Positions 1 to 8,931 of a stretch of 64,000 bases of DNA are shown here, in pieces (positions within the stretch are counted from its first letter, which is position 1; each line of letters opens with the position of its first letter). The notes under the pieces were generated by a model. The model was not told where the DNA came from, ran no database searches, and saw nothing but the letters and a program-made list of their open reading frames with translations. Source of the DNA: JBBPYC01 sp965218765 (GTDB lineage: Bacteria; Pseudomonadota; Gammaproteobacteria; Burkholderiales; Burkholderiaceae_C); NCBI GenBank assembly GCA_965218765.1, contig CBDCLU010000001.1, positions 1 to 64,000 on the forward strand, given 5' to 3'. The position numbers and the translations under genes are program-made.

Positions 1-257
1 AAACTCTCGGACAGGTTGATCTGCAGCTTGCCGTCGCGCAACTGCTCGCCGTCGACGCGATCGACCGATGCGGGCACCTCGAACAGCGGTGTCGCGCCGC
101 GCGGGGTCGAGACGGTGACTTCACGCAAGGTCGGCCCATCGGCGGCTGGCGGCGCGGCAGTTTGTGCGCCGGCGTCGGACAGAGAAACCATGCCTGCCAG
201 CACGGCGCAGGCGGCTTGCACCAGCTTGCTGCGGCGGAACTCGCGACCGGCGTTCAA
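1..257 (-). CDS. TonB-dependent outer-membrane receptor, N-terminal part (runs off left edge)
   Basis: Only about 85 N-terminal codons lie in the window. The likely start is TTG at 257, which overlaps the cytochrome c stop by four bases (TTGA); an internal ATG lies 22 codons later. A hydrophobic export signal (around KLVQAACAVLAG) is followed by LREVTVSTPRG and VPASVDRVDGEQL, a typical opening of a TonB receptor plug. Proteins of this family move scarce ligands across the outer membrane with energy from TonB. Translational coupling to the cytochrome c and PQQ-type dehydrogenase genes suggests it brings in that enzyme's sugar substrate, or possibly a cofactor such as PQQ. The ligand cannot be read from this fragment. 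Confidence 0.75.
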   Translation of the reverse strand, partial: MNAGREFRRSKLVQAACAVLAGMVSLSDAGAQTAAPPAADGPTLREVTVSTPRGATPLFEVPASVDRVDGEQLRDGKLQINLSES

Positions 258-589
258 GGCGCGACCCTGACTTCGACCTTGATCGAAGCGAACCAGGCCG
301 CGACGTTGTCGACGTCGGCTTCGGCCAGGGATTTCGCCATCAGCGTCATCACCTCATGCACGCGCTTGCCGCTGCGATACGCGTGCAGCTGTTCGCTGAG
401 GTACATCTCCGGCTGGCCCGCCAGATTCGGTGCATCCGGCACGACCGACAGACCGAGCGGGCCGTGGCAGGCCGCGCAGGCCGCCGCCTTTTGCCGGCCC
501 AGCGCCGCGTCGCCCGCTGCAAGCGCGCTGGCCGCCGCGCCGAGCAGCGCCAGCAGCGCCGCCGCGCGCTTCCCGATGGTGCGGGTCAT
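254..589 (-). CDS. Periplasmic class I cytochrome c
   Basis: A 111-residue protein starting MTRTIGKRAA, with a signal peptide of about 24 residues ending in ALA. One heme-binding motif CAACH lies at residues 38-42. The C-terminal VMTLMAKSL segment is where class I cytochromes carry the axial methionine. The ATG overlaps the stop of the dehydrogenase gene upstream (ATGA), so the two are translationally coupled. By context it takes electrons from the PQQ-type dehydrogenase and passes them to the respiratory chain. Its size and the motif HGPLGLSVVPDAPNLAGQ fit the small cytochromes often paired with such enzymes. Confidence 0.85.
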   Translation of the reverse strand: MTRTIGKRAAALLALLGAAASALAAGDAALGRQKAAACAACHGPLGLSVVPDAPNLAGQPEMYLSEQLHAYRSGKRVHEVMTLMAKSLAEADVDNVAAWFASIKVEVRVAP

Positions 590-1863
590 TGGCCGCTGTA
601 GCTGATGCGATAGATCGCACCCGCGTAGTCGTCTGAGATGAACAGCGAGCCGTCCTTGGCCGTCGCGACATCGACCGGCCGGCCGATGTAGGTGCCGGTA
701 TCGTCCTCGAGCCAGCCTTCGGCGAACACCTCGGTCTTGTCGGCCGTGCCGTCTTGCTTCAGCGAAGTGAACAGCACCTGCGCGCCGACCGGCTTGGTAC
801 GGTTCCACGAGCCGTGCTGGGCTGAGAAGAAGCCGCCCTGGTACTTCGCGGGAAAGGTCTTGCCTGTGTAGAACGCCATCCCAAGATCGGCCGCATGCGC
901 GACCGTCATTACCTGCGGCGCCACCGCGTCGGCGGGCACCGGCTCCTTGTCGTAGCCGTGCTCGGTGACGCGCGTCTCGCTCACGATGTAGGGATAGCCG
1001 AAGAACTGTCCGGCCTTGGTCGCGCGGTTGATCTCGCCTTTCGGGATGTCGTCGCCCATTCCGTCGGTCTGGTTGTCGGTGAACCAGAGCGTCTTGTCCT
1101 TCGGATTGAAGTCCATGCCGACCGAGTTGCGGATGCCGGTCGCATACACCTCGCGGTTCTTGCCGTCCTGGTCCATCCGCACGATGCCGCCGATGCCGGT
1201 CTTCTTGTACAGGTCGAGCTTGCCCGGCGGCTGCACGTTGTAGGGCTGGCCGAGCGTGATGTAGAGCAGCTTGTCGGCGCCGACGCGGCAGGTGCGGCCG
1301 CTGTGGTTGAACGAGACTTCCGAAGGCGGAATCAGTTCGCCCTGCGGCACCACGTCGGCCACCGCGACGTCGGGGGTGTCATAGAAGAACTCGGCGCCCG
1401 GAAACTTGAGCACCCGGTTGCTCTCGACGACGTAGAGGAAGCCGTCCTTGCTCCAGCAGACTGCGTTCGGGTTGTTGAACTTGAGCGCGGGCGCGAATTC
1501 CTTGACCTCGGTTGCCATCTCGCCGTTGTTGCGGTTCGTGACCGCCCAGACGTTGGTCTTGCGCGTGCCCACGAACATCATGTTCGCCGTGGGCGCGACC
1601 GCGATTGAGCGGGCGTCCGGCACCACCGCGTAGAGGTCGATCTTGAAGCCGGGCGGCAGCTTGATCTTCTTCAGGTTGTCACGCAGCAGCTGCGCGTTCT
1701 TGCCGCTCTGGGCGATGGTCGGGATGTCGGGGTCGGTGCCCGACGCCTTCATGTCCTTCAGCTTGTCGATGTTGCCCTGCGCGAATGCCGCCGGCGTGAC
1801 CGCGAGCGCGCCTGCCGCAATGGCCGCGGCCGCCGCGAGTGTGTGCAATCGGGTGCGTGTCAT
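586..1863 (-). CDS. PQQ-dependent sorbosone/aldose dehydrogenase (soluble GDH fold)
   Basis: A 425-residue secreted protein. ATG at 1863 is chosen because GGAG lies just upstream and the signal peptide (MTRTRLHTLAAAAAIAAGAL, cleaved after AFA) begins there; the frame stays open further upstream without such signals. The mature part has the beta-propeller features of the glucose/sorbosone dehydrogenase family: LPPGFKIDLYA, RNSVGMDFNP, LWFTDNQTDGMG, FFSAQHGSWNRT and GRPVDVATAKDGSLFISDD. The family oxidises aldoses or sorbosone in the periplasm using PQQ and calcium. It is first gene of an operon with a cytochrome c and a TonB receptor, and PQQ synthesis genes lie 7 kb away. The substrate is inferred only. 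Confidence 0.82.
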   Translation of the reverse strand: MTRTRLHTLAAAAAIAAGALAVTPAAFAQGNIDKLKDMKASGTDPDIPTIAQSGKNAQLLRDNLKKIKLPPGFKIDLYAVVPDARSIAVAPTANMMFVGTRKTNVWAVTNRNNGEMATEVKEFAPALKFNNPNAVCWSKDGFLYVVESNRVLKFPGAEFFYDTPDVAVADVVPQGELIPPSEVSFNHSGRTCRVGADKLLYITLGQPYNVQPPGKLDLYKKTGIGGIVRMDQDGKNREVYATGIRNSVGMDFNPKDKTLWFTDNQTDGMGDDIPKGEINRATKAGQFFGYPYIVSETRVTEHGYDKEPVPADAVAPQVMTVAHAADLGMAFYTGKTFPAKYQGGFFSAQHGSWNRTKPVGAQVLFTSLKQDGTADKTEVFAEGWLEDDTGTYIGRPVDVATAKDGSLFISDDYAGAIYRISYSGQ

Positions 1864-2178
1864 GGAAGTCTCCGAAAGATTGAAGTGCCGAAAAGTGAGG
1901 GGCTCGATTCGCCGAGCATTCTGGTGCCGTCGGCGCGGCGATCGATCCGTGTTAACCCTTGAATCCGTCGCTGCGCGGATCGGTTTGGGCAAAGCAGATG
2001 CCGCCTGCTGTCACAGGGGATAAGTCTTTGGTCATTCAGGCCTTGGGAGTAGGCGGGGCTTCGTCGGCTGCTATTATTTTTGAAATTCTGCGTGGTTGTT
2101 GGGACCGCTCGGAACCTGGCGGTCCGCTACAGTCCGTTGCAACAATGTCCGTGCACATCGCGCATTTGAGAGTCGACC
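1864..2178. other. 315-bp divergent intergenic region
   Basis: Separates the sorbosone dehydrogenase operon (minus) from the binding-protein-like gene (plus), so promoters for both should lie here. An AT-rich patch at about 2070-2090 is the best place for a -10 element, but I cannot pair it with a convincing -35 on either strand. A weak 7-bp dyad (GGACCGC/GCGGTCC, 2102-2125) lies closer to the plus-strand gene. No gene or repeat is seen. Confidence 0.4.
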
Positions 2179-2931
2179 ATGTACCCAGCAGACACCGCCG
2201 TCCAGTCCGCATTTGCACCTACTGGCGTGTTGCGTGCATCGATCAACCTCGGCAATCCGCTGCTGGCCCATCGCGCTGCGGGCGCAGCGGAGCCATCGGG
2301 CGTATCGGTCGATCTGGCGCGAGAACTCGCGCGGCGGCTCGGCGTACCGGTTGCGCTGGCCGTGTTCGCGAAGGCGCAAGCCTCGGTCGAAGCGGTCGAG
2401 CAGGGGCACGCCGACATCGGGTTTTTCGCGATCGATCCGAAACGCGGCCGGCACATCGCGTTCACGCCGCCGTACCTGCAGATCGAAGGCAGCTACCTGG
2501 TACGCAACGATTCACCGCTGACCACCAACGATGACGTCGACCGCGCCGGACACCGCGTGGTAGTGGTGGGTGACAGCGCCTACGACCTGTATTTGTCGCG
2601 CGCGCTCGAGCAAGCCGAGATCGTGCGTCTGCCAAACGCGAACCGGATGGTCGAGGACTTCGCTGCGAACGCGACTCATGAGGTGCTGGCCAGCCTGCGC
2701 CAGGTGCTGAGCGACGCGGCAGTGCGCGTCGCAGGCGTGCGGCTGCTGCCGGGCCGATTCATGGTGATTCACCAAGCGATGGGTGTGGCCAGGCAGCGCG
2801 GCGAGCAGACGCAGGCTTTTCTGAGCGCGTTCGTCGAAGACATGAAAGCGACCGGCTTCGTGGCGGAGTCGATCGCGCGGCACCGGGTACAGGGCGCCAC
2901 GGTGGCCCCGGCGGGCTCGACGACCGCCTGA
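2179..2931 (+). CDS. Substrate-binding domain protein (SBP_bac_3 type) lacking a signal peptide
   Basis: 250 residues resembling polar amino-acid periplasmic binding proteins: GVLRASINLGNPLLA at the start, GVSVDLARELARRLGVPV, then VEQGHADIGFFAIDP and FTPPYLQIEGSYLV, which is the usual order of the family. Unlike those proteins it has no export signal: the N-terminus MYPADTAVQSAFAPTG is polar and the domain begins almost at once. No permease or ATPase gene lies nearby. It may be a cytoplasmic protein that has taken over the ligand-binding fold, or the annotated start may be wrong; no upstream start that would add a hydrophobic leader is evident. Ligand unknown. Confidence 0.7.
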   Translation: MYPADTAVQSAFAPTGVLRASINLGNPLLAHRAAGAAEPSGVSVDLARELARRLGVPVALAVFAKAQASVEAVEQGHADIGFFAIDPKRGRHIAFTPPYLQIEGSYLVRNDSPLTTNDDVDRAGHRVVVVGDSAYDLYLSRALEQAEIVRLPNANRMVEDFAANATHEVLASLRQVLSDAAVRVAGVRLLPGRFMVIHQAMGVARQRGEQTQAFLSAFVEDMKATGFVAESIARHRVQGATVAPAGSTTA

Positions 2932-3008
2932 CTTCGGTACTCCAGCAAGCGTTCCCGACTCCACGGATCGAGGCAAACCCGCAACCGTGCCAAAAAATCA
3001 CGCTATGA

Positions 3009-3035
3009 TTAGCACTCGCCTGAGTTGAGTGCTAA
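3009..3035 (+). promoter_or_regulatory. CIRCE operator (HrcA binding site) of groESL
   Basis: A perfect match to the CIRCE consensus: TTAGCACTC, nine bases, GAGTGCTAA. It lies 134 bases before groES. A TATGAT hexamer at 3004-3009 abuts it and is a candidate -10 element, so HrcA binding would block transcription start. This predicts HrcA repression released by heat shock; hrcA itself is not in the window. Confidence 0.96.
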
Positions 3036-3169
3036 CAGCTGCTTGAACTGGCGCATCGACGCAGCGGCGGTCCTGTTTTGACTAGTGGTCACCCACCAGC
3101 AGCACAACGGCGCTGTCGATTCGATATTTTTTTGTTTTCTTCCCCCACACATACAGGAGAACTTCTTCC

Positions 3170-3460
3170 ATGAACCTGCGCCCCCTCGCCGATCGCGTGA
3201 TCGTCAAGCGCCTCGAGCAAGAAACCAAGACCGCATCGGGCATCGTGATCCCCGACAACGCCGCCGAAAAGCCGGACCAGGGCGAAATCAAGGCGGTTGG
3301 CCCCGGCAAGGTCGATGACGACGGCAAGCGCCTCGCCATGAGCGTGAAGGTCGGCGACCGCGTGCTGTTCGGCAAATACAGCGGCCAGACCGTCAAGGTC
3401 GACGGCGACGAACTGCTGGTCATGAAGGAAGACGACCTGTTTGCAGTCGTCGAGAAGTAA
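3170..3460 (+). CDS. groES: Co-chaperonin GroES
   Basis: A 96-residue protein, the normal size for GroES, beginning MNLRPLADRVIVKRLEQE. The mobile loop region (TKTASGIVIPDNAAEKP) and the C-terminal VMKEDDLFAVVEK are typical. It forms the seven-membered lid on GroEL and acts in ATP-driven folding of cytoplasmic proteins. AGGAG precedes the ATG. groEL follows after 49 bases, and the pair lies behind a CIRCE operator, so heat-shock control through HrcA is expected. Confidence 0.98.
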   Translation: MNLRPLADRVIVKRLEQETKTASGIVIPDNAAEKPDQGEIKAVGPGKVDDDGKRLAMSVKVGDRVLFGKYSGQTVKVDGDELLVMKEDDLFAVVEK

Positions 3461-3509
3461 TCAGGCCCCGAACGGCCACCCCCCAATACCGAATCAGGAG
3501 TAATTCAAC

Positions 3510-5168
3510 ATGGCATCGAAAGACGTGATTTTTGGTGGCGATGCGCGCGCGCGCATGGTCGAAGGCGTGAACATCCTGGCCAACGCGGTCAAGGTCACCT
3601 TGGGGCCAAAGGGCCGCAACGTGGTGCTCGAGCGCTCGTTCGGTGCGCCCACCGTGACGAAGGACGGCGTCTCCGTCGCCAAGGAAGTCGAACTCAAGGA
3701 CAAGCTGCAGAACATGGGCGCGCAGATGGTCAAGGAAGTCGCTTCCAAGACCAGCGATGCAGCCGGTGACGGCACCACCACGGCGACTGTGCTCGCGCAG
3801 AGCATCGTGCGCGAAGGCATGAAGTACGTGGCCGCCGGCATGAACCCGATGGACCTGAAGCGCGGCATCGACAAGGCCGTCACGGCACTGGTCGAGCAGC
3901 TCAAGCAGTCGTCCAAAGCGACCACCACTTCGAAGGAAATCGCGCAGGTCGGCTCGATCTCGGCGAACTCCGATGAGTCGATCGGCAAGATCATCGCGGA
4001 TGCGATGGACAAGGTCGGCAAGGAAGGCGTGATCACGGTCGAAGACGGCAAGAGCCTCGACAACGAGCTCGAAGTCGTCGAAGGCATGCAGTTCGACCGC
4101 GGTTATCTGTCGCCCTACTTCATCAACAACCCGGAGAAGCAGGCCGCGCTGCTCGAAGATCCGTACGTGCTGCTGTTCGACAAGAAGATCAGCTCGATCC
4201 GCGATCTGCTGCCGACGCTCGAAGCCGTGGCCAAAGCCGGCCGGCCGCTGCTGATCATCGCGGAAGAAGTCGAAGGCGAAGCGCTCGCCACGCTGGTCGT
4301 CAACACGATCCGCGGCATCCTGAAGGTCGTCGCCGTGAAGGCCCCGGGCTTCGGAGATCGCCGCAAGGCCATGCTGGAAGACATCGCGGTGCTGACCGGC
4401 GGCAAGGTGATCGCCGAGGAAGTCGGCCTCACGCTTGAGAAAGTCACGCTGGCCGATCTGGGCCAGGCCAAGCGCATCGAAGTGGGCAAGGAAAACACCA
4501 CGATCATCGACGGCGCCGGTGCGAATGCCGACATCGAAGCGCGCGTCAAGCAGGTGCGCGTGCAGATCGAGGAAGCGACGTCCGACTACGACCGCGAGAA
4601 GCTGCAGGAGCGGGTGGCGAAACTCGCCGGCGGCGTGGCCGTGATCAAGGTCGGTGCCGCGACCGAAGTCGAGATGAAAGAGAAGAAAGCCCGTGTCGAA
4701 GACGCGCTGCACGCGACCCGCGCCGCTGTCGAAGAAGGCATCGTGGCCGGCGGCGGCGTGGCGCTGCTGCGCGCGCGCCAGGCGGTCGGCTCGGTCAAGG
4801 GCGACAATCCGGACCAGGATGCCGGCATCAAGCTGATCATGCGTGCGGTGGAGTCCCCGCTGCGCGAGATCGTGTTCAACGCCGGCGACGAAGCGTCGGT
4901 GGTGGTGAACAAGGTGCTCGACGGCAAGGGCAACTATGGCTACAACGCCGCCAACGGCGAGTACGGCGACATGATCGAGATGGGCATCCTGGACCCGACG
5001 AAAGTGACGCGCACCGCGCTGCAGAACGCGGCATCGGTCGCATCGCTGATGCTGACGACCGAAGCGATGGTCGCCGAGTCACCGAAAGACGACACACCGG
5101 CCGGCGGCATGGGCGGCGGCATGGGGGGTATGGGCGGCATGGGTGGCATGGGCGACATGGGCATGTAG
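3510..5168 (+). CDS. groEL: Chaperonin GroEL
   Basis: 552 residues, slightly longer than the 548 of the E. coli protein. The N-terminus MASKDVIFGGDARARMVEGV, the nucleotide site GDGTTTATVLAQ, AAVEEGIVAGGGVALLRA and the C-terminal glycine/methionine tail (repeated GGM) are all present. It forms the double-ring ATP-driven folding chamber in the cytoplasm. AGGAG precedes the start. It is co-transcribed with groES, and two stem-loops follow the stop codon. It is the only groEL in the window; whether the genome has further copies cannot be told. Confidence 0.98.
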   Translation: MASKDVIFGGDARARMVEGVNILANAVKVTLGPKGRNVVLERSFGAPTVTKDGVSVAKEVELKDKLQNMGAQMVKEVASKTSDAAGDGTTTATVLAQSIVREGMKYVAAGMNPMDLKRGIDKAVTALVEQLKQSSKATTTSKEIAQVGSISANSDESIGKIIADAMDKVGKEGVITVEDGKSLDNELEVVEGMQFDRGYLSPYFINNPEKQAALLEDPYVLLFDKKISSIRDLLPTLEAVAKAGRPLLIIAEEVEGEALATLVVNTIRGILKVVAVKAPGFGDRRKAMLEDIAVLTGGKVIAEEVGLTLEKVTLADLGQAKRIEVGKENTTIIDGAGANADIEARVKQVRVQIEEATSDYDREKLQERVAKLAGGVAVIKVGAATEVEMKEKKARVEDALHATRAAVEEGIVAGGGVALLRARQAVGSVKGDNPDQDAGIKLIMRAVESPLREIVFNAGDEASVVVNKVLDGKGNYGYNAANGEYGDMIEMGILDPTKVTRTALQNAASVASLMLTTEAMVAESPKDDTPAGGMGGGMGGMGGMGGMGDMGM

Positions 5169-5174
5169 TTGCCG

Positions 5175-5199
5175 CGCCCGAAAAACTTTTTTTCGGGCG
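5175..5199 (+). terminator. AT-rich stem-loop after groEL
   Basis: An 11-bp stem, CGCCCGAAAAA paired with TTTTTCGGGCG, starts seven bases after the groEL stop. It precedes a stronger hairpin and may shield the 3' end of the mRNA or act as the first of two tandem terminators. Confidence 0.6.
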
Positions 5200-5209
5200 A
5201 GCTGATTAG

Positions 5210-5242
5210 TTGAAAAAGGCCGGGGAACCCGGCCTTTTTCAA
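5210..5242. terminator. Bidirectional rho-independent terminator (groEL / NarL-type regulator)
   Basis: A perfect 15-bp stem, TTGAAAAAGGCCGGG with its complement, around a GAA loop. Runs of T follow the stem on either strand, so it can end both the groESL transcript and the converging regulator operon, which stops at 5307. Confidence 0.9.
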
Positions 5243-5306
5243 TGGGTGCGCCGCTTGCGCGTTGCGTGCTCCTTAGTGTTGGTACGTATTGGTTTGGGCT
5301 TTCAGG

Positions 5307-5941
<635 letters not shown>

Positions 5942-5945
<4 letters not shown>

Positions 5946-7399
5946 GCGCGCACCTCGTCGGGCCGCCCGGCGTGACTGGCAGCGCGCTCATCGTCGCTTG
6001 CACCGCCCACCGCCTGCAGCGGCAACCACGCGCTGACTTTCAGACCTCCTGACGGGGACGGCTGCAAGTCCAGCCGACCGCCGATCAATTCGGCCCGCTC
6101 GCGCATGCCGAGCAGGCCGAAGTGGCCCGCGCGCGCCCAGTTGTCCGGCAGTCCGCGGCCGTTGTCGGCAACGATGATGCGGATGCCTGAGTGGGCATCG
6201 GCGCCATCGATCTGGCGCTGATCGGTTGAATCGAGGCCGGCCGCCACCCCGATCTGGATCGCTACGCGCGTGGCCTGCGCATGCCGGATTGTGTTGGTGA
6301 CCGCTTCCTGCACGATGCGATACGCAGCCGTCGCGATCGGCTCGGGCAACGCATCGGGGACGCCTGCCAGCTGCGCCTCGAAGTGCATCGCCGGCTGCTG
6401 CACGCGCCAGTCGGCCACCATGTCGTCCACCGCATCGGCCAGCCCGAAGCGGTCCAGCGCGAGCGGCCGCAGCCGCGGGATCATCAGGTGCAGCACGTCA
6501 TAGATGCGGTCGGCGGTGGCCATCACGAGACGCGCGGCCTGCTCGCTCGGCGCATCGATACCTGCGCTGCGTCGTGCGATCGACAGGCCAAGAGACTTGA
6601 TCGCGGTGACCTGCTGGCCGAGCTCGTCGTGCAGTTCGCGCGCGATGGCGCCGCGCTCCTGTTCGATGCGGCGCTGGATCAGGCCGGTCAGCGCGCGGTT
6701 TTCGGCAAGCTCGGCGCGCGCACGCGCTTCCGATGCGCGCACGCGCACGCTGTCGGCCACGGCCGCGGCCATCCGGTTGAACTGCTGGCCGATGCAATCC
6801 AGCTCGCGCGTGGGCATCGGCTGCAGGCGTACGTCGTAGTGGCCGCGCTCCATCGCAGCCAGCCCATCGGCGATCTGCGCGAGCGGCTTCAGCGCTCGCG
6901 CCGTCAGCGCCATCAGCAGCAGGCTCGACAGCACCAGTCCCGCCAGCGCCATCAGCACGGCGTGCCCGAGGTCGTCCCAGCCGTCCAGCACGGCCCGCGA
7001 GGCGTCGGGTCGGATCACGAGGCGGCCGGTGCCGATCGCAATCTCGCGCGTCGCAAGATGCGGCGCCACCAATTGTTCATACCAGTCCGGCGCCTGCCGG
7101 CCCGCCTTGTAGGTCGACGCGGGCGAGCGGTACAGCTGCGCGCCAGCCGCATCCAGCAACTGCAGGTCATGCGCGCGCACGCGGCCGAGCTGCTGCAGGA
7201 ACTCCCGCATGCCGTCCGGCCCGGTCGCATCGAAGGTGCTGCCGATGCGCGCCAGCAGGCGAGTCGCGACCTGCGCGGCGCCGGTGATTTCTTCCTGCAC
7301 GCTGCGCCGCGTGTCTGCGATCTGCAGCAGCACGAATGCGGCCGTGAGAGCCAGCAACAGCGCCGCGAACAGCAGCTGGATGCGCCAGCGCAGGCTCAT
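5942..7399 (-). CDS. NarX/UhpB-type sensor histidine kinase
   Basis: 485 residues from ATG 7399, which overlaps the stop of the aminopeptidase gene (ATGA). Two membrane segments (LLFAALLLALTAAFVLL near residue 10 and AVLMALAGLVLSSLLLMAL near residue 160) bracket a periplasmic domain of about 130 residues. A HAMP-like region follows, then the HisKA_3 motif ARELHDELGQQVTAIKSLG and an ATPase domain with VTNTIRHAQA and ADNGRGLPDNW. It should autophosphorylate the histidine in RELHDE and pass phosphate to the NarL-type regulator downstream. The signal is unknown. Confidence 0.9.
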
Positions 7400-8490
7400 C
7401 TGGGCGCGGCAGCCGTTAGGTCGCGCACGGTCTGCACGATGGCAGCCGCCATCGGTGCATCGAACGGCGAATGACCAGCCGCGTCGATCCATCGCAGGGT
7501 GCTGCCGCCGATCGCCCGATGCAGGGCCAGTGCATTGGCCGGCCGGCAGATCCAGTCGAGCCGGCCGTGCAGGATCGTGGTGGGCACACCATCCAGCGTG
7601 CGCGCCAGGCGCAGCAGTTCGGCTTCGCCCAGCCAGCAGCGATGCTGCAGGTAGTGCGACTGGATGCGGTACTTGTGCAGCAGCGATGGCAACGCGGGCG
7701 GGGCTGTGATCGCAGCTGCGTCAGGTGCGGGCGGAGGTGCAGGTGAAGGTGCGGGCGGGAGGCCGGGATCGCTCGGCGCAACGCCGCGCCAGCCTTGCGT
7801 CAGCGCCTCCTCCCAGGCATTCCAGGCGTTGGCGGCGGCGCCGGCGACTGCGGCATCGTCGGCGAACAGCTGCCGCGCGAACAGGTCCATCAACGCGATT
7901 CCCGCACCGGGCTGCCCGATGTGCTGGGGATCGAAACCCAGGGCCCCGGCTATGCGGGTCCACGCCACCGGCAGCAGCATGCCGGCGCCGCCGAAGAACC
8001 AGTCGAGGTCCGCGTCGCCGGTCAGGAAGCTACCGCGCAGCAGCAGTCCGGTACAGCGTGCGCGATGCACTGCCGCGTAGGCCAATCCCAGGCTCGCGCC
8101 CCAGGAGCCGCCGAACACGAGCCAGCGGTCGATTCGCAGCCGCTCGCGGATCGACTCGATGTCCCGAAGGAGGTGCGCGGTGGTGTTGTCATGCAGCGCA
8201 CCGTTGGGCCGGCTGCGGCCCGCACCGCGCTGGTCGAACAGCACGATCCGGTGCGACGCCGGATCGAAGAAGCGCCGCTGCAACGGCGACGTGCCGCTGG
8301 CCGGCCCGCCATGCAACACGATCACCGGCAGCCCGTCCGGATGGCCGCACTGCTCGACATGCAGCAGGTGCCCGCCGCCCACGTCCAGCATGAACTGATC
8401 GAACGGCTCAATCGGCGGGTACAGCACCGCGTCGGCAGCCGGTGCGCTGCTAGGCGCGCTGGCAAGTGCGGCGGGGCTCTGGGCATGCAT
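7396..8490 (-). CDS. pip: Prolyl aminopeptidase (alpha/beta hydrolase)
   Basis: 364 residues. The motifs fit proline iminopeptidases: VIVLHGGPASGTSPLQRRFF, FDQRGAGRSRPNG, the nucleophile elbow GGSWGAS, and later ILHGRLDWICRP and AGHSPFD carrying the Asp and His of the triad. It removes N-terminal proline from peptides, probably in the cytoplasm because no signal peptide is seen. A proline- and alanine-rich insert of about 20 residues (around PPAPSPAPPPAPDAA) breaks the cap domain and is not usual. It is the first gene of an overlapping operon with the NarX/NarL-type pair, and lies divergent from pqqA. Confidence 0.85.
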   Translation of the reverse strand: MHAQSPAALASAPSSAPAADAVLYPPIEPFDQFMLDVGGGHLLHVEQCGHPDGLPVIVLHGGPASGTSPLQRRFFDPASHRIVLFDQRGAGRSRPNGALHDNTTAHLLRDIESIRERLRIDRWLVFGGSWGASLGLAYAAVHRARCTGLLLRGSFLTGDADLDWFFGGAGMLLPVAWTRIAGALGFDPQHIGQPGAGIALMDLFARQLFADDAAVAGAAANAWNAWEEALTQGWRGVAPSDPGLPPAPSPAPPPAPDAAAITAPPALPSLLHKYRIQSHYLQHRCWLGEAELLRLARTLDGVPTTILHGRLDWICRPANALALHRAIGGSTLRWIDAAGHSPFDAPMAAAIVQTVRDLTAAAPR

Positions 8491-8552
8491 GGCCGCATGT
8501 TAGAGCCGGTGACCGTACCGGTGCCTCATGATTTTCGCTAGCCGTAATTCAT

Positions 8553-8580
8553 GGCCGGCCCGATGCGGCCGGGGCCGGCC
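8553..8580. promoter_or_regulatory. GC-rich dyad upstream of pqqA
   Basis: A perfect 9-bp inverted repeat, GGCCGGCCC and GGGCCGGCC, with a 10-base loop. It lies in the 217-bp gap between the divergent pip and pqqA genes. It could be an operator or a transcript hairpin; no function can be assigned. Confidence 0.35.
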
Positions 8581-8707
8581 GCGGCGCACACTGAAATCGT
8601 GATGGCGACGGGCTTGGCAAAGATGCCCGGCGCACCGCAATCACGACGCCCAACAGCGCCGGCTTATCGCCGTCTTGTCTCTTTCACTTCCAACCAAGGA
8701 CATCATC

Positions 8708-8782
8708 ATGAAATGGGAAACCCCGACCGCCACCGACATGCGTTTCGGCTTCGAGATCACGATGTACATCGCGAACCGCTGA
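8708..8782 (+). CDS. pqqA: PQQ precursor peptide PqqA
   Basis: A 24-residue peptide, MKWETPTATDMRFGFEITMY then IANR. Glu16 and Tyr20 have the E-x3-Y spacing of PqqA; these two residues are joined and become pyrroloquinoline quinone. AGGA lies at the right distance before the ATG (AAGGACATCATC). The peptide is the ribosomally made substrate bound by PqqD and cross-linked by PqqE. It heads the pqqABCDE cluster and is followed by a strong hairpin, which fits the usual excess of PqqA over the enzymes. Confidence 0.95.
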   Translation: MKWETPTATDMRFGFEITMYIANR

Positions 8783-8852
8783 TCGCGTGACCGGCTGTGT
8801 TGCGGCTGAAGCGACCATCGTTTCAACCGATGCGAACAGCCGCCACCTGAGT

Positions 8853-8884
8853 GACGACGCGCCCTTGTCAGCGGGCGCGTCGTC
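8853..8884 (+). terminator. Hairpin between pqqA and pqqB (attenuator-like)
   Basis: A perfect 12-bp stem, GACGACGCGCCC with GGGCGCGTCGTC, and an eight-base loop, followed by GTTTTC. The T run is short, so it probably allows partial read-through. It would give more pqqA mRNA than pqqBCDE mRNA. Confidence 0.7.
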
Positions 8885-8931
8885 GTTTTCAAAGGCCATT
8901 TCGGCCAGCTTGCCTTGCCCCCTCTTTCTCG

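Noticed and set aside
2102..2125. 7-bp dyad GGACCGC/GCGGTCC as an operator
   Set aside because: Short GC-rich dyads arise often by chance at this base composition, and nothing else supports a site here.
5100..5165. Repeated GGCATGGG-like DNA at the end of groEL
   Set aside because: It encodes the normal Gly/Met tail of GroEL, so the repetition is expected.
8551..8790. 79-codon plus-strand frame overlapping pqqA
   Set aside because: Different frame from PqqA, no ribosome site and no recognisable product; PqqA with its E-x3-Y motif explains the region.
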